DNA from: Butyricimonas faecalis
GTDB lineage: Bacteria > Bacteroidota > Bacteroidia > Bacteroidales > Marinifilaceae
Assembly: GCF_003991565.1 (NCBI RefSeq)
Contig: NZ_CP032819.1
Location: forward strand, 2,480,001-2,544,000
Direction: 5' to 3'
DNA length: 64,000 nucleotides
Shown: positions 1 to 8,616 of the stretch, one piece after another
Layout of the letters: each line of letters starts with the position of its first letter
Numbering within the stretch: position 1 is the first letter of the stretch
Position numbers and translations under genes: made by a program
The notes under the pieces: model-generated
Seen by the model: only the letters and a program-made list of their open reading frames with translations
The model's database searches: none
Told to the model about the DNA's origin: nothing

Positions 1-489
1 ATCCGCTTACTCTCGTTAGCTCAACTAGACCTTCGTTCCCGCCGCACCCTGTGGGACATCGGGTTCTGCACCGGCTCCGTCTCCATCGAGGCGAAACTCC
101 AGTTCCCACATGTAAAGATCGCAGCCTTTGAACAACGCCCCGAAGGTGAACGGTTGATGAAGCTAAACAGCATGCGTTTCGGGACGCCCGGCATCATCAC
201 CCGGATCGGTAATTTTCTGCAGGCGGAACTGGACGACCTTCCCGCCCCCGACGCCGTATTCATCGGGGGGCACGGGGGACAGATGGATGAAATCATTCGA
301 AAAGTAAGCAAACACTTGCTTTCCGATGGCGTCATTGTCTTCAATTCCGTCTCCGAGCAAAGTCGGGAGCTCTTCATCAATGCCGTTAAGCACCACGGGC
401 TTACCCTTGCCGCAACCCAACACGTGACCATCGACGACCACAACCCTATATTAATCATGAAAGCACAAAAAAGATCATCCTATGAATAA
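1..489 (+). CDS. cbiT: CbiT, cobalt-precorrin C15-methyltransferase (decarboxylating), 5'-truncated by window edge
   Basis: The frame is open from base 1, so the start lies outside the window. The visible part is a SAM-dependent methyltransferase: the glycine-rich SAM loop reads DIGFCTGSVSIEA, followed by an acidic strand end (AAFEQRPEG) and FIGGHGG. This matches CbiT, which methylates C15 and decarboxylates the C12 acetate of the corrin ring in the anaerobic cobalamin pathway. In many Bacteroidetes CbiT is the C-terminal half of a CbiE-CbiT (CobL-like) fusion; only the CbiT part is visible, so the fusion is inference. The loop has Phe-Cys where GAGTGS is common. The stop overlaps the next start by 8 bp, indicating an operon. 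Confidence 0.88.
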   Translation: MRLLSLAQLDLRSRRTLWDIGFCTGSVSIEAKLQFPHVKIAAFEQRPEGERLMKLNSMRFGTPGIITRIGNFLQAELDDLPAPDAVFIGGHGGQMDEIIRKVSKHLLSDGVIVFNSVSEQSRELFINAVKHHGLTLAATQHVTIDDHNPILIMKAQKRSSYE

Positions 490-2293
490 AATTGCCGTCA
501 TCATCGCCTCCGATCAAGGAGCAAAACTAGCTCTCACCATACGACAGGAACTTCCCGGTGCCGAGCTCTATTCCACAGTGGAACGGGAACACTGCACCCC
601 GATCACTTCCATCCAGACGTTCGTTTCCGAGCAATTTTCCCGTTTTGATGCCCTCGTTTTTATTGGGGCGTTGGGTATCTGCGTACGAGCCATCGCCCCC
701 TGTGTACGCTCCAAATACACGGACCCCGCCGTCATCAACATTGATTCCTCCGGGAATCACGTGATATCTGTTCTCTCCGGTCACATCGGTGGGGCCAACC
801 GGATGACCCTTCGCTTGGCCGCCATACTGGGAGCAAACCCGGTGATCACCACGCAAAGCGATAACAACGACCTTTGGGCTTTGGACACGCTGGGACAAAC
901 GTACGGCTGGAAAGCAAATTCCACCTCTCCCTTGAACACTGTCATCTCAACGTTCGTCAACACCCGTCCCGTAGCGTTACTGTTGGACATAAAAGACGAA
1001 GGAACCCGTTTCATGGAACGTACCGCCCCGAAACACGTGAGTTTATTTTACCACTTCGATGACATCGACCAACAGCAATTCGAAGCCCTCATCGCTGTCA
1101 CCCCCTACATATACCCAACCTCCATCCCCACGCTGTATTATCGTCCCGCCATACTGCATCTTGGCGTCGGTTGCCGCCGGGGGTGTTCCCCGTTGGGCAT
1201 TCAGAAGCACATCTTCCGCACCCTTGAAAACACAGGCTTATCCCCCTTATCCCTAAAAAGCGTGTCGACCATCGACCTCAAAAAAGACGAACCGCTCATC
1301 CATGAGCTGGTACGGGATAACAACACTGAACTCCACATTTACACCGCCGAGGAACTGCAAGGCATTGAGGTCCCCAACCCTTCCGCAAAAGTACTTGACG
1401 TGACCAGCATACCCGGGGTGGCCGAAGCTTGTGCGCTGAAAACATCCGGCAACACCCGGCTTGTCCTTGAAAAACAGAAAGGTAAACTCAGCGAAGGCAA
1501 TGACTTTACTTTTGCCGTTGCCATGGACCGTGCTGTCGAACGCCAGGGATTCATCGAGATCGTCGGAGCCGGCCCCGGAGACCCGGAACTGATCTCCGTT
1601 AAAGGTAAGCACTTTTTGGAACAAGCCGACCTCATCCTTTATGCCGGCAGTCTCGTACCCGTGGAGCTCACATATTACGCCAAACCCGGTGCAACTGTTC
1701 GCAGTTCCGCCTCTATGACCTTGGAAGAACAATTCGCCTTGATGAAAGCATTCTACGACAAGGGACTTTTCATCGTCCGTCTCCACACTGGAGATCCCTG
1801 TATATACGGGGCAATACAGGAACAAATGGCATTTTTCGATGAATACGGGATGAACTACCATATCACACCGGGCATCTCCTCCTTCCTTGCCGCCGCTGCC
1901 GCCTTGCAGTCCCAATTTACCATCCCGGATAAAGTGCAGACCATCATCCTCACCCGCGGAGAAGGTCGTACCCCCATGCCGGAGAAAGAGAAATTACACC
2001 TGCTCGCCCGTTCACAAAGCACCATGTGCATCTTCCTCAGTGCCTCCATCGTCGATCAGGTCCAATCCGAATTGATGCAACATTATCCCCCGACAACCCC
2101 CGTTGCCGCTTGTTACCACCTCACGTGGAAAGACGAACGGATATACCGGGGAGAACTGCAAAACCTAGCAAAGATCGTGAAAGAAAACAATCTCACCCTC
2201 ACCACCATGATCGTTGTGGGAGATGCCATCGACAACCGCCAAGGACTGTCGAAACTCTACTCGCACCAGTTCAAACACCTCTTTAGGAATTGA
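482..2293 (+). CDS. cbiGF: CbiG-CbiF fusion: cobalt-precorrin-5A hydrolase / cobalt-precorrin-4 C11-methyltransferase
   Basis: This 603-residue protein carries two consecutive corrin-ring enzymes. Residues about 1-340 are CbiG, with IGALGICVRAIAP, the LSGHIGGAN motif and the C-terminal domain start GVGCRRGCSPLG; CbiG opens the delta-lactone and releases acetaldehyde. Residues about 356-603 are CbiF, with the tetrapyrrole methylase signature VGAGPGDPELISVKG, HTGDPCIYGA and TPGISSF; CbiF methylates C11. CbiF acts immediately before CbiG, so the fusion joins sequential steps. The ATG overlaps the end of cbiT by 8 bp. No frameshift is seen across the junction. No riboswitch is visible for this operon because its 5' end is outside the window. 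Confidence 0.95.
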   Translation: MNKIAVIIASDQGAKLALTIRQELPGAELYSTVEREHCTPITSIQTFVSEQFSRFDALVFIGALGICVRAIAPCVRSKYTDPAVINIDSSGNHVISVLSGHIGGANRMTLRLAAILGANPVITTQSDNNDLWALDTLGQTYGWKANSTSPLNTVISTFVNTRPVALLLDIKDEGTRFMERTAPKHVSLFYHFDDIDQQQFEALIAVTPYIYPTSIPTLYYRPAILHLGVGCRRGCSPLGIQKHIFRTLENTGLSPLSLKSVSTIDLKKDEPLIHELVRDNNTELHIYTAEELQGIEVPNPSAKVLDVTSIPGVAEACALKTSGNTRLVLEKQKGKLSEGNDFTFAVAMDRAVERQGFIEIVGAGPGDPELISVKGKHFLEQADLILYAGSLVPVELTYYAKPGATVRSSASMTLEEQFALMKAFYDKGLFIVRLHTGDPCIYGAIQEQMAFFDEYGMNYHITPGISSFLAAAAALQSQFTIPDKVQTIILTRGEGRTPMPEKEKLHLLARSQSTMCIFLSASIVDQVQSELMQHYPPTTPVAACYHLTWKDERIYRGELQNLAKIVKENNLTLTTMIVVGDAIDNRQGLSKLYSHQFKHLFRN

Positions 2294-2317
2294 AAATGGA
2301 AAATTGAAACAAGGAGT

Positions 2318-2360
2318 AACTCAACTCTCCCTCTGTGTAGGGGAAGTTAGAGGGGGTAGT
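2318..2360. repeat. Degenerate short palindromic intergenic element
   Basis: The 92-bp gap between cbiGF and cbiJD contains a C/T-rich stretch (ctctccctctg) followed by a G-rich stretch ending gggggtagtcaaaatcatt. It resembles the right part of the palindromic repeat at 52316-52464 (ggggaggtagtcattaaa). I read it as a decayed relative of that family; it could also form a weak hairpin in the mRNA. Confidence 0.4.
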
Positions 2361-2385
2361 CAAAATCATTAAATCTAAAATTAGC

Positions 2386-4176
2386 ATGATCATCATTTTC
2401 GGTGGAACAACAGAAGGCAGAACAGCCGCAAAAGTACTCGACGAGGCAGGCAGTCCCTATTATTACTCAACCCGCGGCAACGCCCAGCAAATCGAATGCA
2501 AACACGGAACCCGCGTGACCGGGGGCATGGACCGCAACACCATGCTCGAATTCTGCATGACCCACAACATCCGTCTCATCATCGACGCTGCCCATCCCTT
2601 CGCTTCTCTGCTTCATGCCACCGTGGCCTCCGTTTCCGAACAATTGGATATCCCCGTCATCCGTCTTGAACGCCGTTACCCGCCGCGAGACGAAACGCTC
2701 GTGTGGTGCGATACCTTCGACGACGCTATCGACTACCTCGAATCACATGAAATAAACCATTTATTAGCCTTGAGCGGAGTGCAAACCATCGGTAAATTAC
2801 GCCGTTACTGGGAAAAACACCCCTGTCACTTCCGAGTATTGGACAGGGAAGACTCCCGTACCCTTGCCCGACAAGCTGGATTTCCCGAAAAAAATCTCCT
2901 TTTCTGGCACGAAGGACAGGATGAACTGGCTTTGTTTCGCCAACTGCATCCCGGGGCCATTCTCACCAAAGAAAGCGGGGAATCCGGGTACTACGAGGAA
3001 AAGATCGACGCCGCCCACCAGCTCGGCATCCCCGTCATCGTGATCCGTCGCCCACCCCTCCCCGACAGTTTTTACACCGTGAACGGCGAACACAGCTTGC
3101 GTTACCGAGTCGAGCGACTTCTGCCGGGATTCTATCCTCTCCGCAGCGGTTTTACCACCGGCTCATGTGCTACCGCAGCCACCCGGGCGGCATTGCTTGG
3201 ACTTCTCACGCAAGAAATACAGAACTCCGCCACGATCGCCCTGCCCGATGGCGAAACGGTCACACTTCCCGTCAGCACTTGTGTCATTACTGACTCCGAT
3301 TGCACGTGCGGGGTGACCAAAGATGCGGGAGACGATCCCGACGTCACGAACGGCTACACGATCCTTTCCACCGTTTCCCTGACCGATGCTCCCGGCGTAC
3401 ACTTTCTTCCCGGCGAGGGCGTTGGCACCGTTACTTTACCCGGCATCGGCATACCCGTCGGGGAACCCGCCATTAACCAAACTCCCCGCCGCATGATCAC
3501 TAACGAGGTAAAGCAATTGCTTCACTCACACGGGCTTCATTCCGGCGTCGCCGTCCGCATATCCGTACCGGGAGGTAGCGAACTGGCACAAAAAACATTC
3601 AACCCCAAGCTAGGCATTATCGGGGGAATCTCCATCATCGGTACTTCCGGCATCGTCCGTCCCTTCTCCTCGGAGGCTTTTGTCAACTCCATCCGTAAAG
3701 AAATACAAGTCGCACGGGCTCTCGGATGTACTGACATTGTGATTAATTCCGGGGCAAAAAGTGAAAACTACCTTCGCACCCGCTTCCCTGATCTCCCGCC
3801 ACAAGCGTTCATTCACTACGGCAATTACATCGGAGAGACTCTCCGCCTGGCCGAAGAGGAAGGCATCACCCGTGTCACCATGGGAATCATGATTGGCAAA
3901 GCAGTCAAACTTGCCGAGGGGCACTTGGACACCCACAGCCGCAACGTCGTCATGAACCGGGATTTTATCACCGCCCTGGCCACCGAGAGCCACTGTCCCC
4001 CAGAAAATATCGCCAAGGTTGCCGGAATCACCCTAGCCCGCGAGCTGTGGGAAATTTTTGCCGACACCCCGGCATTCTTCACCCGGCTCGTCGATCGTTG
4101 TCTGGCCGTCTGCCGTCCGCAACTTCCCCACGCTGACCTGGATATCATACTGGTGCCCGAACATAGTCCGCAATAA
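2386..4176 (+). CDS. cbiJD: CbiJ-CbiD fusion: cobalt-precorrin-6A reductase / cobalt-precorrin-5B C1-methyltransferase
   Basis: Residues about 1-245 are CbiJ/CobK: the Rossmann start IIIFGGTTEGRTAA, then DAAHPFA and ALSGVQTIG. This enzyme reduces cobalt-precorrin-6A with NAD(P)H. Residues about 248-596 are CbiD: RSGFTTGSCATAA, CGVTKDAGDDPDVT, and a glycine-rich SAM site. CbiD methylates C1 just before the CbiJ step, so this is a second fusion of consecutive reactions. It lies 92 bp after cbiGF on the same strand, probably in the same transcript. It is convergent with btuD, leaving only 37 bp between the stops. Confidence 0.95.
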   Translation: MIIIFGGTTEGRTAAKVLDEAGSPYYYSTRGNAQQIECKHGTRVTGGMDRNTMLEFCMTHNIRLIIDAAHPFASLLHATVASVSEQLDIPVIRLERRYPPRDETLVWCDTFDDAIDYLESHEINHLLALSGVQTIGKLRRYWEKHPCHFRVLDREDSRTLARQAGFPEKNLLFWHEGQDELALFRQLHPGAILTKESGESGYYEEKIDAAHQLGIPVIVIRRPPLPDSFYTVNGEHSLRYRVERLLPGFYPLRSGFTTGSCATAATRAALLGLLTQEIQNSATIALPDGETVTLPVSTCVITDSDCTCGVTKDAGDDPDVTNGYTILSTVSLTDAPGVHFLPGEGVGTVTLPGIGIPVGEPAINQTPRRMITNEVKQLLHSHGLHSGVAVRISVPGGSELAQKTFNPKLGIIGGISIIGTSGIVRPFSSEAFVNSIRKEIQVARALGCTDIVINSGAKSENYLRTRFPDLPPQAFIHYGNYIGETLRLAEEEGITRVTMGIMIGKAVKLAEGHLDTHSRNVVMNRDFITALATESHCPPENIAKVAGITLARELWEIFADTPAFFTRLVDRCLAVCRPQLPHADLDIILVPEHSPQ

Positions 4177-4178
4177 CC

Positions 4179-4200
4179 CTCTCCCCGGTATAAGGGGAAG
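4179..4200. terminator. Possible hairpin between convergent cbiJD and btuD
   Basis: A short inverted repeat (tcccc at 4182-4186, gggga at 4194-4198) sits in the 37-bp gap between convergent genes. The stem is short and no clear T-run follows on either strand, so this is only a candidate shared terminator. Confidence 0.3.
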
Positions 4201-4213
4201 CTGGTGAGGTGGT

Positions 4214-5233
4214 TCAAAATAATACCTTCAACTGCTCTAAAAGTTCTTCAATAGTTTTTGCCTCGATTACAACTTTTCCATCACGACATATGCCGAATCC
4301 CGGAGTGGCCAGGTTGCCTGTTTCCACACATATGTCCGATACCACGTTACGATTGGCCAGAATACCATTACGCTGTAAGGCTTTCCGAGCCATGGCGTAC
4401 TTTTGACCATGACCCACAAGCTGAACTTGGGATGAATATTGATTTTCCACGCGGAACAATCCTGTCTCCATATCGAAAACAATCCCCTTGCGAGCGAAGA
4501 ATCCGCTTAAATGCCCCTCCAATGCCAAATCTTCCGGCGTGCCGATCGTGATGCCATGTTGACGATCCATGAGCCAGATTTTATCGGCAATCTGCAGAGC
4601 TAGTTCCAAATCGTGAGTAGAGAGGAAAATGGTCTTACCCGTTTCACGTGTCAACTGATGGAGTAATTGCATGATCTCCACCTTGCTTGGAAAATCCAAG
4701 AATGCCGTCGGTTCATCGAGAAAGATCACGGGTGTTTGCTGGGCCAGCGCTTTGGCAATCATCACTTTTTGGCGTTCCCCGTCACTGAGCGTGTGAACCA
4801 TGCGATCTGCCAGGTTCTCTATTTTCACGAGAGCGATTGACCGTTCAACAATTTCCCGGTCTTCCCCGCGCAACGTGCCCCAGAAGCCCGTGTAAGGACT
4901 ACGCCCCATCCCGATCAACTCCCGGGCCGTCATGTTCCGAACATCACATTTCTCCGTCAGCACCACTCCGATCGTGCGAGACAACTCTTTATCAGAATAT
5001 GTCTCGATCTCCCGGTCCATGATGTAGATCGCCCCTTCCAATTTCGGCTGAAATGCCGACAAGGTACGCAACAAGGTGGACTTCCCGACCCCGTTCGCTC
5101 CCAGCAGACAAGTGAGTTCCCCGCTATTAATCTCCGTACAAAGGCCACTGGCCACCACTTTCGTGTTGTTTTTCGCCTTGTAACCGATAGCTAAATTCTT
5201 TAACCGGATGGTCGCCTGTTTCTTGTTCTCCAT
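4214..5233 (-). CDS. btuD: Cobalamin ABC transporter ATP-binding protein, with C-terminal extension
   Basis: An ABC ATPase of the FecE/BtuD type. Walker A is GANGVGKST, the signature is LSDGERQKVMIAKALAQ, Walker B is VIFLDEPTAFLD, and the H-loop His is in LSTHD. At 339 residues it exceeds the usual 250-260; about 80 extra C-terminal residues (from about 258) carry no motif I can name. The neighbours are a FecCD-type permease and a binding protein on the same strand behind a cobalamin riboswitch, which fixes the substrate as a corrinoid. Family motifs alone could also mean an iron-siderophore. Confidence 0.9.
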   Translation of the reverse strand: MENKKQATIRLKNLAIGYKAKNNTKVVASGLCTEINSGELTCLLGANGVGKSTLLRTLSAFQPKLEGAIYIMDREIETYSDKELSRTIGVVLTEKCDVRNMTARELIGMGRSPYTGFWGTLRGEDREIVERSIALVKIENLADRMVHTLSDGERQKVMIAKALAQQTPVIFLDEPTAFLDFPSKVEIMQLLHQLTRETGKTIFLSTHDLELALQIADKIWLMDRQHGITIGTPEDLALEGHLSGFFARKGIVFDMETGLFRVENQYSSQVQLVGHGQKYAMARKALQRNGILANRNVVSDICVETGNLATPGFGICRDGKVVIEAKTIEELLEQLKVLF

Positions 5234-5257
5234 TACGATGTATGATTTACGACAAAT

Positions 5258-6304
5258 CTAAAATTCAACAGCATCTTTTCGTTTTCTCTTGCCAAATAAT
5301 ACCGAGGCCACAACAGGAGCACCGACGAGTGCCGTCACCGAATTCACGGGCAATGCCCCCTCAAATCCCGGCAAACGGGCAATCAAGTTACAAAGTAACG
5401 CCAGTGAAGCACCGACGAGCATGGCTGTCGGCATCAGAATCCGGTGATCGGATGTTTGAAAAATAGCACGACACAGATGTGGTACTGCCAGCCCCAGAAA
5501 GATAATAGGTCCGCAATATGCCGTTACGATAGCCGTCAATACCCCGGCACAAGTAATTACCCATACTCGGGCCCGGTGGATGTTCAACCCCAGGTTGCGG
5601 GCGTAACCGTCACCCAACATCAATAAGTTCAAGGGTTTGATCAACAAAAAGGATAGCGGTATGATAACGGCCATGATCGTGACAAACAACATCATCTGGT
5701 TACCCAATACCCGGGCGAAACTTCCCAATCCCCAGATCACGTACGCCTTTATGTCCTCTTCCACGCTAAAAAATTTCAACACCCCGATTACCGCGTTGGC
5801 AATGTACCCGATCATCACCCCGATAATCAACAAAGTCACACTACCCGCCACTTTCCGGGAGGCAAGAACAATCAATCCCATCACCGATAATGCACCCGCA
5901 ATGGCCGCAATCGACAGGGCGACCTCGCCGATAAAACCGAGGCGGCTCAATGCCACACCCCCCAATTGTCCGGAAAGCAGCACCACGAACGCGACACCGA
6001 GGCTTGCCCCAGAACTGATTCCCAGTACGGAGGGTCCGGCCAACGGGTTGCGAAAGATGGTCTGCATTTGCAAACCGCTAATCGATAACCCGGCCCCTGC
6101 TACCAAAGCCGTCAAAGCTTGTGGTAGGCGAGACTTCAGAATAATATTCTGCCAAGCGACCGGATCGCCTTCACCTCCCGTCAAGATATTCCAAACGGAA
6201 GCAAACGGGATGGACACCGATCCCAACAGTAGGTTCAATAACAGGAATACGATGATGGATGCCGTGATCACAAGAATGAGTATCGTATATTTACCTCTCT
6301 TCAT
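5258..6304 (-). CDS. btuC: Cobalamin ABC transporter permease (FecCD/BtuC family)
   Basis: A 348-residue, very hydrophobic protein with about ten membrane helices. FecCD landmarks include LPQALTALVAGAGLSISGLQ near residue 60, NPLAGPSVLGISSGASLG, and the cytoplasmic loop around GLAVPHLCR that contacts the ATPase. It forms the inner-membrane channel of the B12 importer. It lies between btuF (4-bp gap) and btuD (24-bp gap), so one transcript is likely, under the riboswitch at 7490-7657. Confidence 0.92.
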   Translation of the reverse strand: MKRGKYTILILVITASIIVFLLLNLLLGSVSIPFASVWNILTGGEGDPVAWQNIILKSRLPQALTALVAGAGLSISGLQMQTIFRNPLAGPSVLGISSGASLGVAFVVLLSGQLGGVALSRLGFIGEVALSIAAIAGALSVMGLIVLASRKVAGSVTLLIIGVMIGYIANAVIGVLKFFSVEEDIKAYVIWGLGSFARVLGNQMMLFVTIMAVIIPLSFLLIKPLNLLMLGDGYARNLGLNIHRARVWVITCAGVLTAIVTAYCGPIIFLGLAVPHLCRAIFQTSDHRILMPTAMLVGASLALLCNLIARLPGFEGALPVNSVTALVGAPVVASVLFGKRKRKDAVEF

Positions 6305-6308
6305 CAGA

Positions 6309-7460
6309 TTATTTCTTTAAAATGTCGTAGTAAACCGGTTCGTGGTCGGGAAGGATTTCCGGGTGAAACACCTTGATCATATCCGCCAGAACGATCTCTG
6401 GTTCGGCAGGCATACTCTCGTAAAACGGTTTCTGCCTCATGTTACAATAAATCACGTGTTTCTCCTTGAATGCCTTAAAATCTGCGTAACGTTCATCTTG
6501 TGCTTTCAGGGCATCATAACAATATTCTCCGGCAAAGCTATTCGCTATACGCCAGTAGTCGGCACTTTCCGCTTGATTGTACACGGTCTCGAAATCGAGG
6601 GTCACACCTCCTGAGCGGGGATCATCCTTCAAGAAATAATCCGCTCCCGCATCATGAAACAATTGTGCCAAAAAGCTTCGGCCACCCACGGCATACCATA
6701 CTCCTCCCCGCAATTCGCCACTGAACACAACGGGGCGACGTTTCACCTCACCCACCATCGCTTTCAAAGAATTATAGCGTTGCTCGATGCGGTCGAACTC
6801 CCGGTTAGCCACATCTTCCATACCCAGGAGTAATCCCACGAACTTGATCCACTCCGCCTGCCCCAGCGGTGTCATCTCCTTGTAACCCAAATGGGGAACC
6901 AGCGGGATGCCTATGTCCTTCACGGCATCATATCCCCCGCGCTTAAAGGGGGAAATCAGCATCAAGTCGGGATTGATACTCATGATGACCTCGTTGTCAA
7001 AATTCCCTTCGATACCGATGCGGAGAGTCTTCCCCTCCTCCACTCTTTTCTGCATTTCGGGGTTAAATAAGAAACGGGTACTCGTGATTCCCACGACCCG
7101 ATCTGTGGCTCCCAGTTTGATAAAGTTAGACAACTGCAATGAAGTCATGCAAATGGCACTCCTCACGGGCAATTGCACCACCGGCATATTCTCCGGGGGT
7201 TGTATATTCACGCCCCTCGGTATCAAAGCATATTGGTAATGAGTGTGACTGCTTTCCTGCGGGTCTTTGATATTTAACACCACGCACCCGTCACGTTCTT
7301 CCAACCAAAAGCCCTTAGCGTATTTAATGGAAATCCGGGAAACGGTATCGATTCCCTCACTCGTTTTTGGATCTCCCGATGATTGCTTGCGCGAAGCCGA
7401 TTTGCAACAAAGGAGAACACTACAAACACATAAAAGATAAAAAAAACGTACTACATTCAT
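6309..7460 (-). CDS. btuF: Corrinoid-binding lipoprotein of the B12 ABC importer
   Basis: A 383-residue solute-binding protein. It starts with a lipoprotein signal (MNVVRFFYLLCVCSVLLCC), so it is probably anchored to a membrane face. The fold is the cluster A-II/BtuF type: LSNFIKLGATDRVVGITST, then INPDLMLISPF and a C-terminal lobe. The ATG lies 30 bp downstream of the riboswitch. No BtuB receptor gene lies in this operon, so outer-membrane passage must be encoded elsewhere. A siderophore substrate is possible by family alone, but the riboswitch argues for cobalamin. Confidence 0.88.
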   Translation of the reverse strand: MNVVRFFYLLCVCSVLLCCKSASRKQSSGDPKTSEGIDTVSRISIKYAKGFWLEERDGCVVLNIKDPQESSHTHYQYALIPRGVNIQPPENMPVVQLPVRSAICMTSLQLSNFIKLGATDRVVGITSTRFLFNPEMQKRVEEGKTLRIGIEGNFDNEVIMSINPDLMLISPFKRGGYDAVKDIGIPLVPHLGYKEMTPLGQAEWIKFVGLLLGMEDVANREFDRIEQRYNSLKAMVGEVKRRPVVFSGELRGGVWYAVGGRSFLAQLFHDAGADYFLKDDPRSGGVTLDFETVYNQAESADYWRIANSFAGEYCYDALKAQDERYADFKAFKEKHVIYCNMRQKPFYESMPAEPEIVLADMIKVFHPEILPDHEPVYYDILKK

Positions 7461-7489
7461 CTCTTTTCCTCCGAAAGTATTAATTCATC

Positions 7490-7657
7490 GCGTCAACTGG
7501 CAGGTTTTCTGGCTTGTCATCTTTTCCCCTTCCCGGTTTCACCAGTGGTCTTATGAAAAGATCCGCCCATACGACGGAAAATGACTTTACAGCTGCGGGG
7601 ACAGCTCCGGAATTTCACCGGATTCCCTTTTCTTTCAACATGAAAGCACCAAGACGC
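7490..7657 (-). promoter_or_regulatory. Cobalamin riboswitch upstream of btuFCD
   Basis: Read on the minus strand, the aptamer has the core aagggaatccggtgaaa, then ctgtccccgcagctgtaa (the conserved L5 region), a variable arm, and gccagaaaacctgcc near the 3' end. P1 forms between gcgtcttgg (7657-7649) and ccagttgacgc (7500-7490). The btuF start is 30 nt beyond P1, so control probably acts on ribosome access. Cobalamin riboswitches repress when adenosyl- or methylcobalamin binds. Confidence 0.95.
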
Positions 7658-7660
7658 CTG

Positions 7661-7668
7661 CAAATATA
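7661..7668 (-). promoter_or_regulatory. Bacteroidetes -7 element for the btuFCD transcript
   Basis: On the minus strand TATATTTG fits the Bacteroidetes -7 consensus TAnnTTTG. It lies just before riboswitch P1, which places transcription start at the first bases of the aptamer. No good -33 TTTG is seen at 19-20 bp. Confidence 0.6.
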
Positions 7669-7756
7669 GGAATATTATTTTGAGGCTATCCCTTTTTTAG
7701 CGACTTTTGCAAAGGGAAGGGGGTGACAAGGGGTTGATAAAACTCATTACTTAACC

Positions 7757-7812
7757 CCTCCAACTCTCCCTCTGTTTATAGAGGGAGTACGGCGAAGCCG
7801 GGAGGGAGTTTA
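7757..7812. repeat. Degenerate palindromic element upstream of cbiL
   Basis: The sequence runs cccctccaactctccctctg, a short loop, tagagggagt, a small hairpin cggc-gaa-gccg, and gggagggagt. The left arm matches the left half of the 149-bp repeat at 52316-52464. The terminal inverted repeats are not recognisable, so this is a partial or decayed member. It fills most of the gap between the riboswitch and cbiL. Confidence 0.5.
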
Positions 7813-7853
7813 AATCTGGAATTCAACAAAATCTCATAACTGACAAATTAAAG

Positions 7854-8558
7854 ATGACAGGCAACATATCAGGAGTTTCATTGGGGCCGGGAGAACCGGA
7901 ACTGATCACGTTGAAGGCATTGAAAGCTTTACAAGAAGCGGATGTTATATATTGTCCGGGGACGCAGGCAAAATCCCGAGCACGAGATATCCTAGAAGCA
8001 TTACCGATCAAGATGGATCGGGTGCGGCTTTTCCACGTGCCCATGTCCAAGGACCGCACGTTAGCCAATCAAGCGTATGATGTCATCTGTACAGAGATAG
8101 CTGACCTTGTTGCCACAGGTAAAAACGTAGCTATTACGGCTGAAGGGGACTCCGGATTCTACTCTTCCGTGAATTATATGTTTGACAAGCTCGCCGGCAT
8201 GGGGCTCCCGGTTTCCACGATCGCGGGAGTTCCGGCCTTTATCGCAGCTGGAGCTATTTCCGGGCTCCACATCGTGAAACAGGAAGAAAAACTCGTTGTC
8301 CTACCGGGAATTGTCACGGCAGAAGAACTGGCTACACTCCTCACCGACGGCCATGTTGTTGTCGTGATTATGAAACTATCACAATGCACGGAAGAGATAC
8401 ATCGTTTCATGCAGGCAAACCGTCAGCACGAGTTCCACTACTACGAAAACGTGGGAACAATAAACGAGTTACATTCAACAGATTACGAGAATATTTCACA
8501 AAAAGATTATCCTTATTTTTCCTTAATGATTATTCGTCCCGGCAAACAATTGGCATAG
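7854..8558 (+). CDS. cbiL: CbiL, cobalt-precorrin-2 C20-methyltransferase
   Basis: A 234-residue tetrapyrrole methylase. The N-terminus reads VSLGPGEPELITLKALKAL, the SAM-binding signature of this family. ITAEGDSGFYSSVNYM and IAGVPAFIAAGAISGL follow; the serine-containing SGFYS stretch and the overall length fit CbiL/CobI, which adds the C20 methyl to (cobalt-)precorrin-2. It is transcribed away from btuF and separated from the other cbi genes by the btu operon. No riboswitch is seen on this strand ahead of it. Confidence 0.9.
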   Translation: MTGNISGVSLGPGEPELITLKALKALQEADVIYCPGTQAKSRARDILEALPIKMDRVRLFHVPMSKDRTLANQAYDVICTEIADLVATGKNVAITAEGDSGFYSSVNYMFDKLAGMGLPVSTIAGVPAFIAAGAISGLHIVKQEEKLVVLPGIVTAEELATLLTDGHVVVVIMKLSQCTEEIHRFMQANRQHEFHYYENVGTINELHSTDYENISQKDYPYFSLMIIRPGKQLA

Positions 8559-8616
8559 ATATTGCGTATAAAGAAGCGCAAGATGAATGATTATAAACGT
8601 TATACAAATCAATTAT

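Noticed and set aside
1253..1915. 220-codon frame opposite the cbiGF fusion
   Set aside because: Lies within conserved CbiG/CbiF motifs on the other strand; composition is that of a shadow frame.
5637..6320. 227-codon frame opposite btuC
   Set aside because: It is the mirror of a strongly supported permease gene and its product has no recognisable motif.
8587..8616. Ten extra residues at the start of the outer-membrane barrel
   Set aside because: They would precede a complete signal peptide that starts at 8617; kept only as an alternative start.
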